From contig NC_080168.1 of NCBI RefSeq assembly GCF_950295315.1, forward strand, positions 401,700 through 465,699: a stretch of DNA of 64,000 nucleotides, in the 5' to 3' direction. The position numbers and the translations under genes were made by a program. This DNA is from Erinaceus europaeus (taxonomy: Eukaryota; Chordata; Mammalia; Eulipotyphla; Erinaceidae). A model generated the notes under the pieces. The model was given only the letters and a program-made list of their open reading frames with translations. It was not told the DNA's origin and did not search any database. Of this stretch, positions 20,653 to 28,969 are shown piece after piece (the first letter of the stretch is position 1; each line of letters begins with the position of its first letter).

Positions 20653-21179
20653 TCAGGGCCTGGCCTGCTCCAGCTGCTGGTGCTGACTGCGGATGGCAAA
20701 CCTGCTGACGTGCACGGGGATGGGCACCACAATCTTGGGGTTCCGCGAGGGCTCCCCGGTCTTGGAGTTGGCGTTGCCGGCCTTGACGCGCTTCCACTTG
20801 GCGCGGCGGTTCTGGAACCAGATCTTGACCTGCACCTCGCTGAGCTTGAGGGCGTGCGCGATCTGCGAGCGCTCCGTGAGGGACAGGTACTTCTTGCAGT
20901 GGAACTCCTTCTCCAGCTCCAGCAGCTGCTCGCTGGTGAAGGCCGTGCGTCGACGCCGGTTCTTACCGCCCCCGGGGGCCGCCGCCCCCGCGCCCCCACC
21001 GACCGGGGTCTCCTCGGGGGCCGCGCCCGCCTCGACGTCCCCCCGGGCGGCCACGGGGCCCGGCAGGTTGTCGTCCGAGCTGTAGTCCAGGTCGCTCTCC
21101 AGAGAGCAACCTTCCTCCTTGCCTCTGGGCTCGTCCTCCGGCCGGGCCTCCTCCTTCCCCGGACCCCGGGCCGGGCCCC
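20653..21179 (-). CDS. GBX2: GBX2 exon 2 (homeodomain exon)
   Basis: Gastrulation brain homeobox 2, a nuclear DNA-binding transcription factor that positions the midbrain-hindbrain boundary opposite OTX2 (family knowledge). The acceptor CTCCCTTGCAG ends at 21180; the exon completes split codon 154 (Gly) and runs to TGA at 20655-20653, residues 154-328. An acidic/serine stretch ([14 protein letters not shown], about 181-194) precedes a Gly/Ala-rich linker and the homeodomain at residues 227-286 (plus coordinates 20782-20961). Helix 3 reads [13 protein letters not shown], with Gln50 and Asn51 of the standard numbering, so TAAT-type sites are expected. The 42-residue tail ends HQQLEQARP, as I recall for GBX2. 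The homeodomain core and tail look intact; the linker is more Gly/Ala/Pro-rich than I recall for human. GBX1 is excluded by the tail and exon 1. Confidence 0.96.
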
Positions 21180-22393
21180 CTGCAAGGGAGACAGTGGTGA
21201 GCGCCCGCCCGCCACCCCAGTCAGTCAGGTCCGCTGCTCTCTGTCTCCCGGGGCTCCGGGCAGGGCCCAGAGGGTCCCCTTTCTCCTGGGGGGAAGCTGG
21301 GTGAGGAGGGGGCACTGTGCACCCAGAGTCCCCCGAGCAGACCCCCACTCTCTGCCCAGCCTGGCTGCGGGCACAGCAGCTGCACCCCACGCACGTAACG
21401 TGACGTGCAGACTCTCTGGCGGGAGTCTGCGGGGCAGAGGGGACTTTCGTGGCTCTGGAAGTTGTCACCAAAGAGAGACAGAGAGGCAGAGAGACAGGCA
21501 GAGAGACAGAGACGCAGAGAGACAGGCAGAGAGACAGGCAGAGAGACAGAGAGGCAGAGAGACAGAGGGGCAGAGAGACAGAGGGGCAGAGAGACAGAGA
21601 GACAGAGGCAGAGACAGAGGCAGAGACAGAGAGACAGAGGCAGAGAACAGAGAGACAGAGGCAGAGACAGAGGCAGAGACAGAGGCAGAGAGACAGAGGC
21701 AGAGACAGAGGGGCAGAGACCGAGGCAGAGACAGAGAGACAGAGGCAGAGAGACAGGCAGAGAGACAGAGGGGCAGAGAGACAGAGAGGCAGAGAGACAG
21801 AGGGGCAGAGAGACAGAGACGCAGAGAGACAGAGATGCAGAGAGACAGAGAGACAGAGGGGCAGAGAGACAGAGAGGCAGAGGCAGAGAGACAGAGACAG
21901 AGAGACAGAGATAGGCAGAGAGACAGAGAGGCAGAGAGACAGAGGCAGAGACAGAGGGGCAGAGACAGAGGCAGAGACAGAGGGGCAGAGACACAGAGAG
22001 ACAGAGGGCAGAGAGGCAGAGGGCAGAGAGACAGGGAGACAGAGGGGCAGGGAGACAGAGGGCAGAGACACAGAGAGACAGAGGGGCAGGGAGACAGAGG
22101 GCAGAGAGGCAGATCCCAGGGACGGGACTGGGGTGCGGCAGCCCCAGAGTGGGGTTCACCGAGTCTGCGCTCCGCCCCGCAGGCTGCCCAGAACCCCCCC
22201 ATTATGGAGGTTTCGGGGGGCAGGCTGGACCCAACTTGTGGTGCCAGCGGCTGGTGGGGGCTCGGCCCCCAGGCCCCCAGGCCCCCTGCCCCCCGCCCGC
22301 CTGCTTTTCCCTCTTGCTTTGCCGGCCGGCCGACCACCACGCCCCAGAGGTGGCCGCCCTCCCCGCCGTCCGGGGTCCCCGCCCCACGCTCAC
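21180..22393 (-). other. GBX2: GBX2 intron (1,214 bp), half of it simple repeat
   Basis: The single intron is bounded by a consensus donor (GTGAGC after CTGG, at 22393) and acceptor (CTCCCTTGCAG). It splits codon 154 after its first base. About 645 bases of the interior are one AG-rich repeat (listed separately). The intron contains no stop in the exon-1 frame until 21465, so an unspliced transcript would continue the exon-1 frame for about 310 codons. Confidence 0.9.
21467..22113 (+). repeat. GAGACAGAG(GG)CAGA purine-rich repeat in the GBX2 intron
   Basis: About 645 bases made of GAGACAGA, GGCAGA and GGGGCAGA units with no fixed higher period. On the transcribed sense (minus) strand it reads as an extended CTCTGTCTCTCTGCC pyrimidine tract. 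Open frames of several hundred codons on both strands come from this repeat. Confidence 0.95.
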
Positions 22394-22853
22394 CCAGTGC
22401 GGCGGGCACCGCCTCAGCCGCGAAGGCCAGCAGCCCGCCATCCTTGCCCGCGAAGGCCTTGGCGTCCGGGGCGCCCGGCAGCGCGTCCGCCTTGTCAAAG
22501 GGGAGAGGCTGCGGAGGGAACTTGCGGGCGGCGGCGTCCTGGTGCTGCGGGGCAGCGGGGAAGGCGCCTGGCAGCGCGGCCATGAGCGTGGAGGTCAGGG
22601 CCATGCCCGGGGCCAGGCCGGGGCAGAAGCCGGCGGGCGGGGGCAGCGCGGGCGGGGGCAGCGCGGGCGGGGGCAGCGCGGGCGGCGGCGGCAGCACCAC
22701 CGGCCGGTAGGGCATGAACATGGGGTAGCCGGTGTAGACGAAGGGCCCGGGGCTGGGCTGCGGCGGGCTGCCGATCAGGGAGTCGATGCTGAAGGCCGCG
22801 CTGGCGCCCAGCGGCCGCTGCATCATCGTGGCCCGGGGCCGGGCCGCCCGCAT
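22394..22853 (-). CDS. GBX2: GBX2 exon 1 (N-terminal half)
   Basis: Encodes residues 1-153 plus the first base of codon 154; it joins exon 2 exactly in frame (460 + 527 = 987 bases, 328 residues plus stop). The recalled human protein is about 20 residues longer. Residues 21-28 are FSIDSLIG, an engrailed-homology (eh1) motif expected to bind Groucho/TLE co-repressors. Residues 38-50 ([13 protein letters not shown]) and 84-91 (MALTSTLM) match GBX2 from memory, and a proline-rich stretch at 51-73 contains ALPPP three times in tandem. The start at 22853 was chosen because [12 protein letters not shown] lines up in length with the human N terminus, but its context is weak (T at -3); Met10 at 22826 has a better context (A at -3) and would keep eh1. 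The donor is GTGAGC at 22393. Confidence 0.94.
22632..22690 (-). repeat. In-frame 15-bp triplication coding ALPPP x3
   Basis: GGCGGGGGCAGCGCG on the plus strand occurs three times in succession, followed by a diverged copy, and encodes tandem Ala-Leu-Pro-Pro-Pro in GBX2. As recalled, the orthologous human region is a plain proline/alanine run, so this appears to be a lineage-specific slippage product. Confidence 0.8.
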
Positions 22854-24355
22854 CCACGCGCCCGCTGGGGCCTCACGCCCGGCCCCGCGGCATCCCGGGC
22901 CGAGACCCGCGCCCGGGGGTGGGGAGCGGCAACCCGGGCCGGAGCTCGGAGAGGGCACCCGGCGAGGAGACCGAAGGCGCCCCGGGCTGGAGAGGGGCGG
23001 GCGGCTCGGAGACGGAAGACGGCGCCCTGGCCGGAGGGAGCACGGAGGCTCGGGGCACACGCCGGCTTGCGGGCACCCCGGCTGGCAGGACGCCCGGCGT
23101 GGAGGCCGGGAGTTGCACGGGATGCCCGGAGGGCTCCCCGGTGGAGACGTAGCCCTGCAGGATCCCGAACCGCCGTGCGGGCAGGCTGGTGGGAGCCGCC
23201 CGCTGTGTGCTGGGCAGAGGGCCGGGGCCGGACAAAGATGCAGCAGGCCGGGGTCCGGCGAGGGTCCGGACTAGTCGTCTAGCTGGGGGTCCGGTTGGAG
23301 GTTCAGCTGGGGGGTCTGGTGGCAGGTTCCGCTGGGGGTCCGGCTGGGGGTCCAGCTGGGGGCGGTCCGCCTAGGGAGGTTCCAGTGGGGGTCTGGTTGG
23401 AGGAGTCTGGGCTGGGGGCCCCGCCGGGGGTCTGTTCTGATGGTCTGGCTGGCAGTCCAGTTGGGCGTCCGGCTGAAGGGATGGGGTTGGGGGGGTCCGG
23501 TTGAGATCCGGCTGGGGTCCGGGCTTGGGGGGGGGCTGGGTTGGGGGTCCCGCTGGGGGGGGCCGGCTTCTGGGGGCCGGCTGTGGGTTCCGGCTTGTGT
23601 CCGGTTGGGGGGTTCCGGGTTGGGGGTTCTGGCTGGGTGGGTTCAGCTGGGGTCCGGTTGGGTTCCGACTGGGGCGTGTAGCTGGGGTCCGGTTGGGAGA
23701 TCCTGCTGGGGTCCTGCTTGTGTCCAGTTGGGTGGTTCCGGGTTGGGTGTCCGGCTGGGGGTCCGGTTGGTGTCCTGTTGGTCCGGCTGGGGGGTCCTCT
23801 TGGGAGGTCTGGCTGGGGGTGTCCGGCTGGGGGTCCGGTTGGGGGGTTCTGGGTTGGGGGTCCGGTTGGGGGTCTGACTGGGGGTCCTGTTGGGGGTCCT
23901 TTTGGGGGTTCGGCTGGGGTCCTTTTGGGGGTCCTGTTCGGGTCCGGCTGGGTTTCCTGTTCGGGGTTCTGTTGGGGGTCCGGCTGGAGGTCCTGTTGGG
24001 GGTCCGGCTGGGGTCCGGCTGTGGGGTTCTGTTCGGGGTCCTGTTGGGTGTCCGGCCGGTGGAGGGTCCGGGTGGGGGTCCTGTTCTATGTCCTGTTGGG
24101 TGTCCGGCTGGTGGAGGGTCCGGGTGGGGGTCCTGTTCTGTGTCCTGTTGGGGGTCCTGCTCTGGGTCCTGTTGGGGTCCGGCTGGGGGGTCCTGTTCTG
24201 GGTCTGGCTGCGGGTCCGGATGGGGGCTCCTGTAGGGGTCCTGCTCTGGGTCCGGCTGGGGTCCGGCTGGGGGGTCCTGTAGGGGTCCTGCTCTGGGTCC
24301 GGCTGGGGTCCGGCTGGGGGGTCGGGGCCTCCCGGCCGCCGGCGCGGAGCGGGCG
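22854..24355 (-). other. GBX2: GBX2 5' UTR (predicted), enlarged by a minisatellite
   Basis: Predicted from the TTTAAA element at 24383-24388, which places transcription start near 24355. The resulting leader is about 1.5 kb, of which about 1.04 kb (23285-24330) is a G-rich minisatellite. Without it the leader would be about 450 bases. Transcription start was not observed; it could instead lie between the repeat and exon 1, leaving the repeat in the promoter. Confidence 0.4.
23285..24330 (+). repeat. G-rich minisatellite (GGGGGTCCGGCTG units) 5' of the GBX2 CDS
   Basis: Degenerate units of about 18-24 bases such as GGGGGTCCGGCTGGGGTCC, GGGGGTCCTGTTGG and GGTTCCGGGTTGGGGG. On the minus strand it gives frames rich in PDPQPDPEQDP, a repeat product. 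Numerous runs of four to six G allow G-quadruplexes in the plus strand, which is the template strand for GBX2. Confidence 0.95.
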
Positions 24356-24380
24356 CACTGTCCGCGCTGGCGCCGCAGCT

Positions 24381-24500
24381 CCTTTAAATCTCGCTCCTCG
24401 GTGCCGCTCACACGTCGCCGGCCGCCCGGCCCGGATGGTCACGTGGGGCCGCTCGCCGCCGTCCATTGGCCGCGCGGGAGGGGCGGGGACGGGGCGGACT
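24381..24500 (-). promoter_or_regulatory. Predicted GBX2 core promoter
   Basis: On the minus strand, in order: GC boxes (plus-strand GGGCGGGGACGGGGCGG, 24481-24497), a CCAAT box (plus ATTGG at 24464-24468), the palindromic E-box CACGTG (24440-24445) and a TATA-like GATTTAAAGG (24381-24390). CCAAT lies about 80 bases before the TATA-like element, a normal spacing. It faces GBX2 and lies in the CpG island. The assignment is from motif order only. Confidence 0.55.
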
Positions 24501-24564
24501 CCGCCCTCGAACCCGGGGCCGCGGGGACCTCGATACGGCCTCTCCGCCGCCGCCGCGCCCCGCG

Positions 24565-25045
24565 CCCCGAGTCCCTGCGCCCCGAGTCCCTGCGCCCCGA
24601 GTCCCCGCGACCCGCACCCCGAGTCCCCGCGCCCCGTGCCCCCGCACCCCGAGTCCCTGCGCTCCGTGCCCCCGCACCCCGAGTCCCTGCGCCCCGAGTC
24701 CCCGCGACCCGCACCCCGAGTCCCCGCGCCCCGTGCCCCCGCACCCCGAGTCCCTGCGCTCCGTGCCCCCGCACCCCGAGTCCCTGCGCCCCGTGCCCCC
24801 GCACCCCGAGACCCTGCGCCCCGTGCCCCCGCACCCCGAGTCCCTGCGCCCCGTGCCCCCGCACCCCGAGTCCCTGCGCCCCGTGCCCCCGCACCCCGAG
24901 ACCCTGCGCCCCGTGCCCCCGCACCCCGAGACCCTGCGCCCCGTGCCCCCGCACCCGGAGTCCCCGCAACCCGATTCCCCGCGCCCCGAGTTCCCCGCCC
25001 CCCGAGTCCCCTCGCCCCCGCACCCCGAGTCCCCGCGCCCCTCCT
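24565..25045 (+). repeat. C-rich 15/30-bp minisatellite upstream of GBX2
   Basis: Fifteen-base units CCCCGAGTCCCTGCG and CCCCGTGCCCCCGCA alternate to give a 30-bp period, in about 32 fifteen-base units. The unit is the reverse complement of the unit at 25285-25605. Pro/Arg/Ala frames here come from the repeat. Confidence 0.95.
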
Positions 25046-25284
25046 GGGGGCGCCCATGGGTGCCAGTCTGCGGCCCATCCCGACGCCTCAGAGGGCTCCC
25101 CGCCCGTCACCCCGATCCCGAGGCCCTGGGCGCCCCCCATCCGCGTATTTCCGAGCGACCCCCCGCGACCACGCGGGTGCAGCCCCAGCGCCCCGGGGGC
25201 GGCGTCTGCAGACGGGGGTCGGGGTCCCGGGAGGTTCGCTCCAGTCAAAGCCGCGTCTGGAAACGCGCTCTCCGCCTCCCGGGG

Positions 25285-25605
25285 TTCGGGGTGCGGGGAC
25301 TCGGGGCGCGGGGACTCGGGTGCGGGGACTCGCGTGGGGACTCGGGGCGCGGGGACTCGGGGTGCGGGGACTCGGGGCGCGGGGACTCGGGGCGCGGGGA
25401 ATCTGGGCGCGGGGACTCGGGTGCGGGGACTCGCGCGGGGACTCGCGTGGGGACTCGGGGTGCGGGGACTCGGGGCGCGGGGAACTCGGGGCGCGGGGAA
25501 TCTGGGCGCGGGGAATCGGGTTGCGGGGACTCGGGGTGCGGGGACTTGGGGTGCGGGAATCAGGGTGCGGGGACTCGGGTGCGGAGATTCGCGCGGGGAC
25601 TGGGG
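25285..25605 (+). repeat. G-rich 15-bp minisatellite, inverted relative to 24565-25045
   Basis: Units of GGGGACTCGGGGCGC and variants (GGTGC, GCGTG, AATCTGGGC). Its reverse complement, GCGCCCCGAGTCCCC, is the core of the preceding array. The two arrays therefore form arms of an imperfect palindrome around a unique spacer of about 240 bases (25046-25284). Confidence 0.93.
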
Positions 25606-25820
25606 TGCTGGGCGCTGTCTGGGCGCGGGGTCTCCTCCGCCTGCTGCGCCCCAGGTCCGCGTGGTGACCTGACGGGGCGGATTGGGGCGCGGGGCCCGCG
25701 AAGCTCCGTTTTGGCATCTGAACCCTGAGCCTCGCGGTGGCGGGAGCGCTGAACCTCCCGGGAGGCGCGGTGCGGGTGGGGTGCGGGACAGGTCGGCTGA
25801 GGGCGGCGGGGGTCGGGGTG
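25606..25820. other. Edge of the CpG island, no gene seen
   Basis: GC-rich unique DNA between the inverted arrays and the next tandem repeat. No exon or element recognised. Confidence 0.4.
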
Positions 25821-25824
25821 AGGG

Positions 25825-26020
25825 TGCAGACCGGGGTGTCTAGATTAGGGGTGCGGTGGGAGGGGTCAGGTTAGGGATGCGGTGGGAGGGGTGTCTAGGT
25901 TAGGAGTGCGGTGGGAGGGGTGTCTAGGTTAGGGATGCGGTGGGAGGGTCGAGCTTAGGAGTGCGGTGGGAGGGGTGTCTAGGTTAGGGGTGCGGTGGGA
26001 GGGTCGAGGGTAGGGGTGCG
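25825..26020 (+). repeat. About 31-bp tandem repeat
   Basis: Five to six imperfect units of the type GTGCGGTGGGAGGGGTG followed by TCTAGGTTAGGG. Confidence 0.8.
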
Positions 26021-26059
26021 GAGGGCTGACGCCCTTGCAGGCGGCTCACAGGGAGCTGG

Positions 26060-26180
26060 GTCTGTGGAAGCGTGTTCAGAGCCACTTACTAGCACGTTTA
26101 ATTGGGAGATAAAGAGAAATCGATCCTCATGGACGGATCGACCCGGGCTTTGAAGCTCTGCCTGTCTGTCCCTTTCTCTC
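26060..26180. promoter_or_regulatory. Possible short conserved block
   Basis: Balanced-composition stretch (CACTTACTAGCACGTTTAAT, GGGAGATAAAGAGAAATCG, ATCCTCATGGACGGATCG) between two tandem repeats. No coding or element signature. Tentative. Confidence 0.3.
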
Positions 26181-26269
26181 CTCTAACCCCAAAGGTGCGT
26201 CCCCAAGTGAGTTCACCTCTCAGGGGGTCCTGGGGGTCTTGCTACCCTCCTACAGCTTGGGGTGAGGAG

Positions 26270-26520
26270 GGAGTGGCCACCCTGCAGAGCCCCCACCCCT
26301 CAGCCCCCCACCCCTCAGCTCTCCACACAGAGACCCCCACCCCTCAGCCCCCCTTAGCTCTTCACACAGAGCCCCCCACCCTCAGCCCCCACCCTCAGCC
26401 CCCCACCCCTCCACCCCTCAGCTCTCCACACAGAGACCCCCACCCTCAGCCCCCCTCAGCTCTCCACACAGAGCCCCCCACCCCTCAACCCCCCACCCCT
26501 CAGCCCCTACACCCCAGGCC
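26270..26520 (+). repeat. CCCCACCCTCAGCCC / CTCTCCACACAGAG repeat
   Basis: Blocks of CCCCCACCCCTCAGCC alternate with CAGCTCTCCACACAGAG; the longer period is about 60 bases and recurs four times. Confidence 0.85.
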
Positions 26521-26935
26521 GCTAAAGGACGGCCTGAGAGGAATTCATTAGGCCTGGCCTGGACTCCCTCATCCCAGCCAGGAGTGAATTCCCAGGGGGC
26601 GCTGGGGGGGTGGTCTTGGAGCCAATCCCTCAACCTCCAGTCCTACAAAACAAGGGACAAGCCCCCCACCCCCCCAACAGAGGCAACCGCGGCGAGGGAC
26701 AGTCACTTCCTCTCATCACATTACGGGAGAGGTGCCGGCTCAGGGAGGCTTGTTTTCTGCTTTTTTCCCCATTAAGAAAATACAAAAACCAGAGCCTCAG
26801 GCCCAGGAGCCTGCTTCCCTGCTCCTCCTCAGGGTCCCTGGGGAACAGCCCAGCCTGTCGCCAGGAGAAGCGTCCTTCTCCCAGTCCGGCCTCGCACCGC
26901 ACCCCGAGTTGGGCACCCCGCGGCCCGGCCGGCTC
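26521..26935. other. Unique sequence upstream of GBX2, function unclear
   Basis: Mixed-composition DNA with short AT-containing tracts (GAGAGGAATTCATTAGGCC, CTCATCACATTACGGG, CATTAAGAAAATACAAAAACC). Parts may belong to the conserved block that follows; no gene recognised. Confidence 0.4.
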
Positions 26936-27110
26936 CGCTCTGCTGGCCGTGACCCGCCATCTCTCTGCGGCCCATAAATCGCCGCGGGGGTATCGACGGC
27001 CGTGCGATCGCGCTCATCCCCTTTTGTTAGCGAGCTCGGAGGATTCTCACAGACAGGGCTTATTTACGGGGTGCTGTCTCCCGGCCGGCCGAGCTCCCTC
27101 AGCCGAGGCG
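26936..27110. promoter_or_regulatory. Candidate enhancer block
   Basis: Contains CCATAAATCGCCGC, CGGCCGTGCGATCGCGCTC, CCCCTTTTGTTAGCGAGC and GGGCTTATTTACGGGG, unlike the flanking GC-rich sequence. Candidate conserved element about 4 kb upstream of the coding start; not tested. Confidence 0.4.
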
Positions 27111-27379
27111 CAGCCCTTCAGACCGTGGGCTCAGAGGGCCGGGCCGGAGCCGGCACGAACAGCTGTGCCCGCACGACCACCCCGCATGACCACCCCCGGC
27201 CTCTGGCTTCCCTCCCGCCATGCGTGCGGGGTCTCGGGTGGGCCTGGCTGCTGCGCGTCTCTCCTGCCAAACCTGGATGCCCCAAGGAGCCGGGGGTGGG
27301 GGTGGGGGTGGGATGGGGGTCCAGGCCAGCCCCGGGCCGGCCGTGTCAGGCGGCCTCTCGCCTCTCACAGCCCCAGACG

Positions 27380-27485
27380 TCAGGAGCGGGGACAGTAATT
27401 GAGCTGTCTGCCGGCCGGTTTGCAGGTGCGTGGGCTCCTCGCAAGATGAGAAACCCACTGAATATTCATGCGGCCCTGCTCCCAC
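27380..27485. promoter_or_regulatory. Candidate short enhancer
   Basis: GGACAGTAATTGAGCTGTC, CGCAAGATGAGAAACCCAC and GAATATTCATGCGGCC form a compact block with a TAATTG homeodomain-type site and a GAATATTCATG octamer-like motif. Flanked by poly-G/C-rich DNA. Confidence 0.45.
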
Positions 27486-27744
27486 CCGGAACCTGCCCCG
27501 GGCTGGGGGCCCCTCAGGCTCCCCCTGCTTCTGGTCGACATTTGTTTTTTCTTTTCTTTTTCCTGGGACTTGGCATGTCTGTGTGCCACCTCCTTTCCGC
27601 CGCCTCGTTCCTGGTGCGGCCGGGTGGCGGGACTTGCCTCGTTCTCTGACCGACTAGCAGCAGAAACTCAAGCTCGACTAGCCCAACACGCACTCACCCC
27701 CCAGCCCAGGGCCCTCTCACAAAGGACAGTCTTCACAGCCCCCA

Positions 27745-28200
27745 CCCGACACACTAATTTGCAAATAGAAGTATTGAAGTCTCGAGTCTTTTATTTTTTT
27801 AACTATTTTATTCAGCCTTTTTTTTTTTTTTAATCTGAAGACCCAAAATAGACTCCATGTGGCTCTCAGTGAAGTCAGCCCTTGGCTGGCTTTTGAAATC
27901 GCTCCTGCAATTATGTAAAAGAGTCATTCACCAACACCACGGAATTAAAAGGCCCTCGGCCGCCCGCCTTTCACGGCCCGGCTCTCATGTTTGGCTTTTC
28001 AAAGTGCTTCCAACACGACGTCTTTCTCCAGGACAAAAGGCGGAACAAAAAAAGTCCCCAAACTTGTAAATTGAACGTCAAGGGAACTTTAAACAATTTC
28101 AAGCCCATAAATAATGATAAAGGGAACTGGCGAAAAAGGCAAACCCATTCAATTAATAGAGTTTCCCAAGCAAAGATCAAGTGCTTTATGAAATAAGGGT
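27745..28200. promoter_or_regulatory. AT-rich candidate enhancer about 5 kb upstream of GBX2
   Basis: The longest AT-rich block near the gene, about 455 bases, free of repeats and SINEs except two short T runs. It carries many TAAT/ATTA, AT-rich and Sox-like motifs (ACTAATTTGCAAATAG, GCAATTATGTAAAAG, GGAATTAAAAGGCC, CATAAATAATGATAAAGG, TTCAATTAATAGAG, CTTTATGAAATAAGG). This is the profile of an ultraconserved-type enhancer; conservation is inferred. Confidence 0.65.
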
Positions 28201-28965
28201 CTCTCTGGCCCAGGCTCCAGGAGCCGCCGCCCCCCTGGGAACCCGCCTGCCGTCCCCGTGCTCGGCCCAGAAACAAAACCCCAGACCTTGCAGGGGACGC
28301 TTAAAAATGATTTTCTTTTTTTTGGGGGGGGGGCGTCACTTCTTGGAAGCTGAAGAGTGCCTCCCACTTAACTGGACACCCCTGCGCTGGGCCCCAGGGT
28401 GCAGGGCAGGGTGGGGACGAGGGGGTCCCCCGGCTCCCCTGTGGGCCTGGCTCTGCGGGGGGGGGGCAGGCGGTGGGTGGGGAGCGGGCATTACTTAGCA
28501 CCCCGTTATCTCCTGCCATCTGCCCCTCGGACTCCGGGCCCCACCTTTTGGGAACTTCAAACGCACCGGCCACCGGGTGCCCCTTTCATCTTGAGCCTTG
28601 AGCGCTGGGCTTTGTCTGCAGGACGTCACAGGGAGGTCAGGGGCGTCAAGGGGCACAGGTGCGGGCTGGGGCGGTCTCCCTCCTGGGGTGCCGAGTGGGG
28701 CCGCTGGGCTCTGCGGAAGAGGCTGGCCCGGAGGACGTCCACAGGGAGCCTGGAGACATCCCACCCCTTGTGGGGGCCTCGGACCCCGCACCCCCAGGGG
28801 CTGGAACCCCACGGGGCCCCTCACCTGCCTCTCGAGGCCCCAATGGGGGGATGTTGTCCTTGGGGGACTGAAGGAACCCCCACCTGGCTTCCAGGGTGAA
28901 GCTGCCACTTCGGGGCCCTGTGGAGTGGCCTTGGAACAGTGTTGTCACTCCTGTTGGCCTGGGGG
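28201..28965. other. GC-rich unique spacer
   Basis: High-GC DNA with poly-G tracts near 28320 and 28459; overlapping open frames on both strands without recognisable domains. No gene recognised. Confidence 0.4.
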
Positions 28966-28969
28966 CTGG

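Larger units (their letters stand above)
20380..25700. other. CpG island covering GBX2
   Basis: CpG dinucleotides are frequent from the end of exon 2 through exon 1 to about 25.7 kb, interrupted by the AG-rich repeat in the intron. Broad CpG islands covering the whole gene are usual for Polycomb-regulated homeobox genes. Boundaries are by eye. Confidence 0.75.

Noticed and set aside
20782..20961. GBX1 instead of GBX2
   Set aside because: Homeodomains of the two are nearly the same, but the N-terminal MMQRPLG / [13 protein letters not shown] segment and the HQQLEQARP end fit GBX2 as recalled.
20560..22710. 716-codon plus-strand frame antisense to GBX2
   Set aside because: It covers the antisense of both exons and the purine-rich intron repeat (RDRETEAE cycle); no independent support.
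21465..23060. 531-codon single-exon reading of GBX2 through the intron
   Set aside because: The donor GTGAGC and acceptor CTCCCTTGCAG join exons 1 and 2 in frame, giving the known GBX2 architecture. The continuous frame is an accident of the intron repeat (kept only as an intron-retention observation).
24401..25728. Pro/Arg/Ala-rich frames of about 420 codons upstream of GBX2
   Set aside because: Produced by the inverted C-rich and G-rich arrays; overlapping phases, no exon signals.
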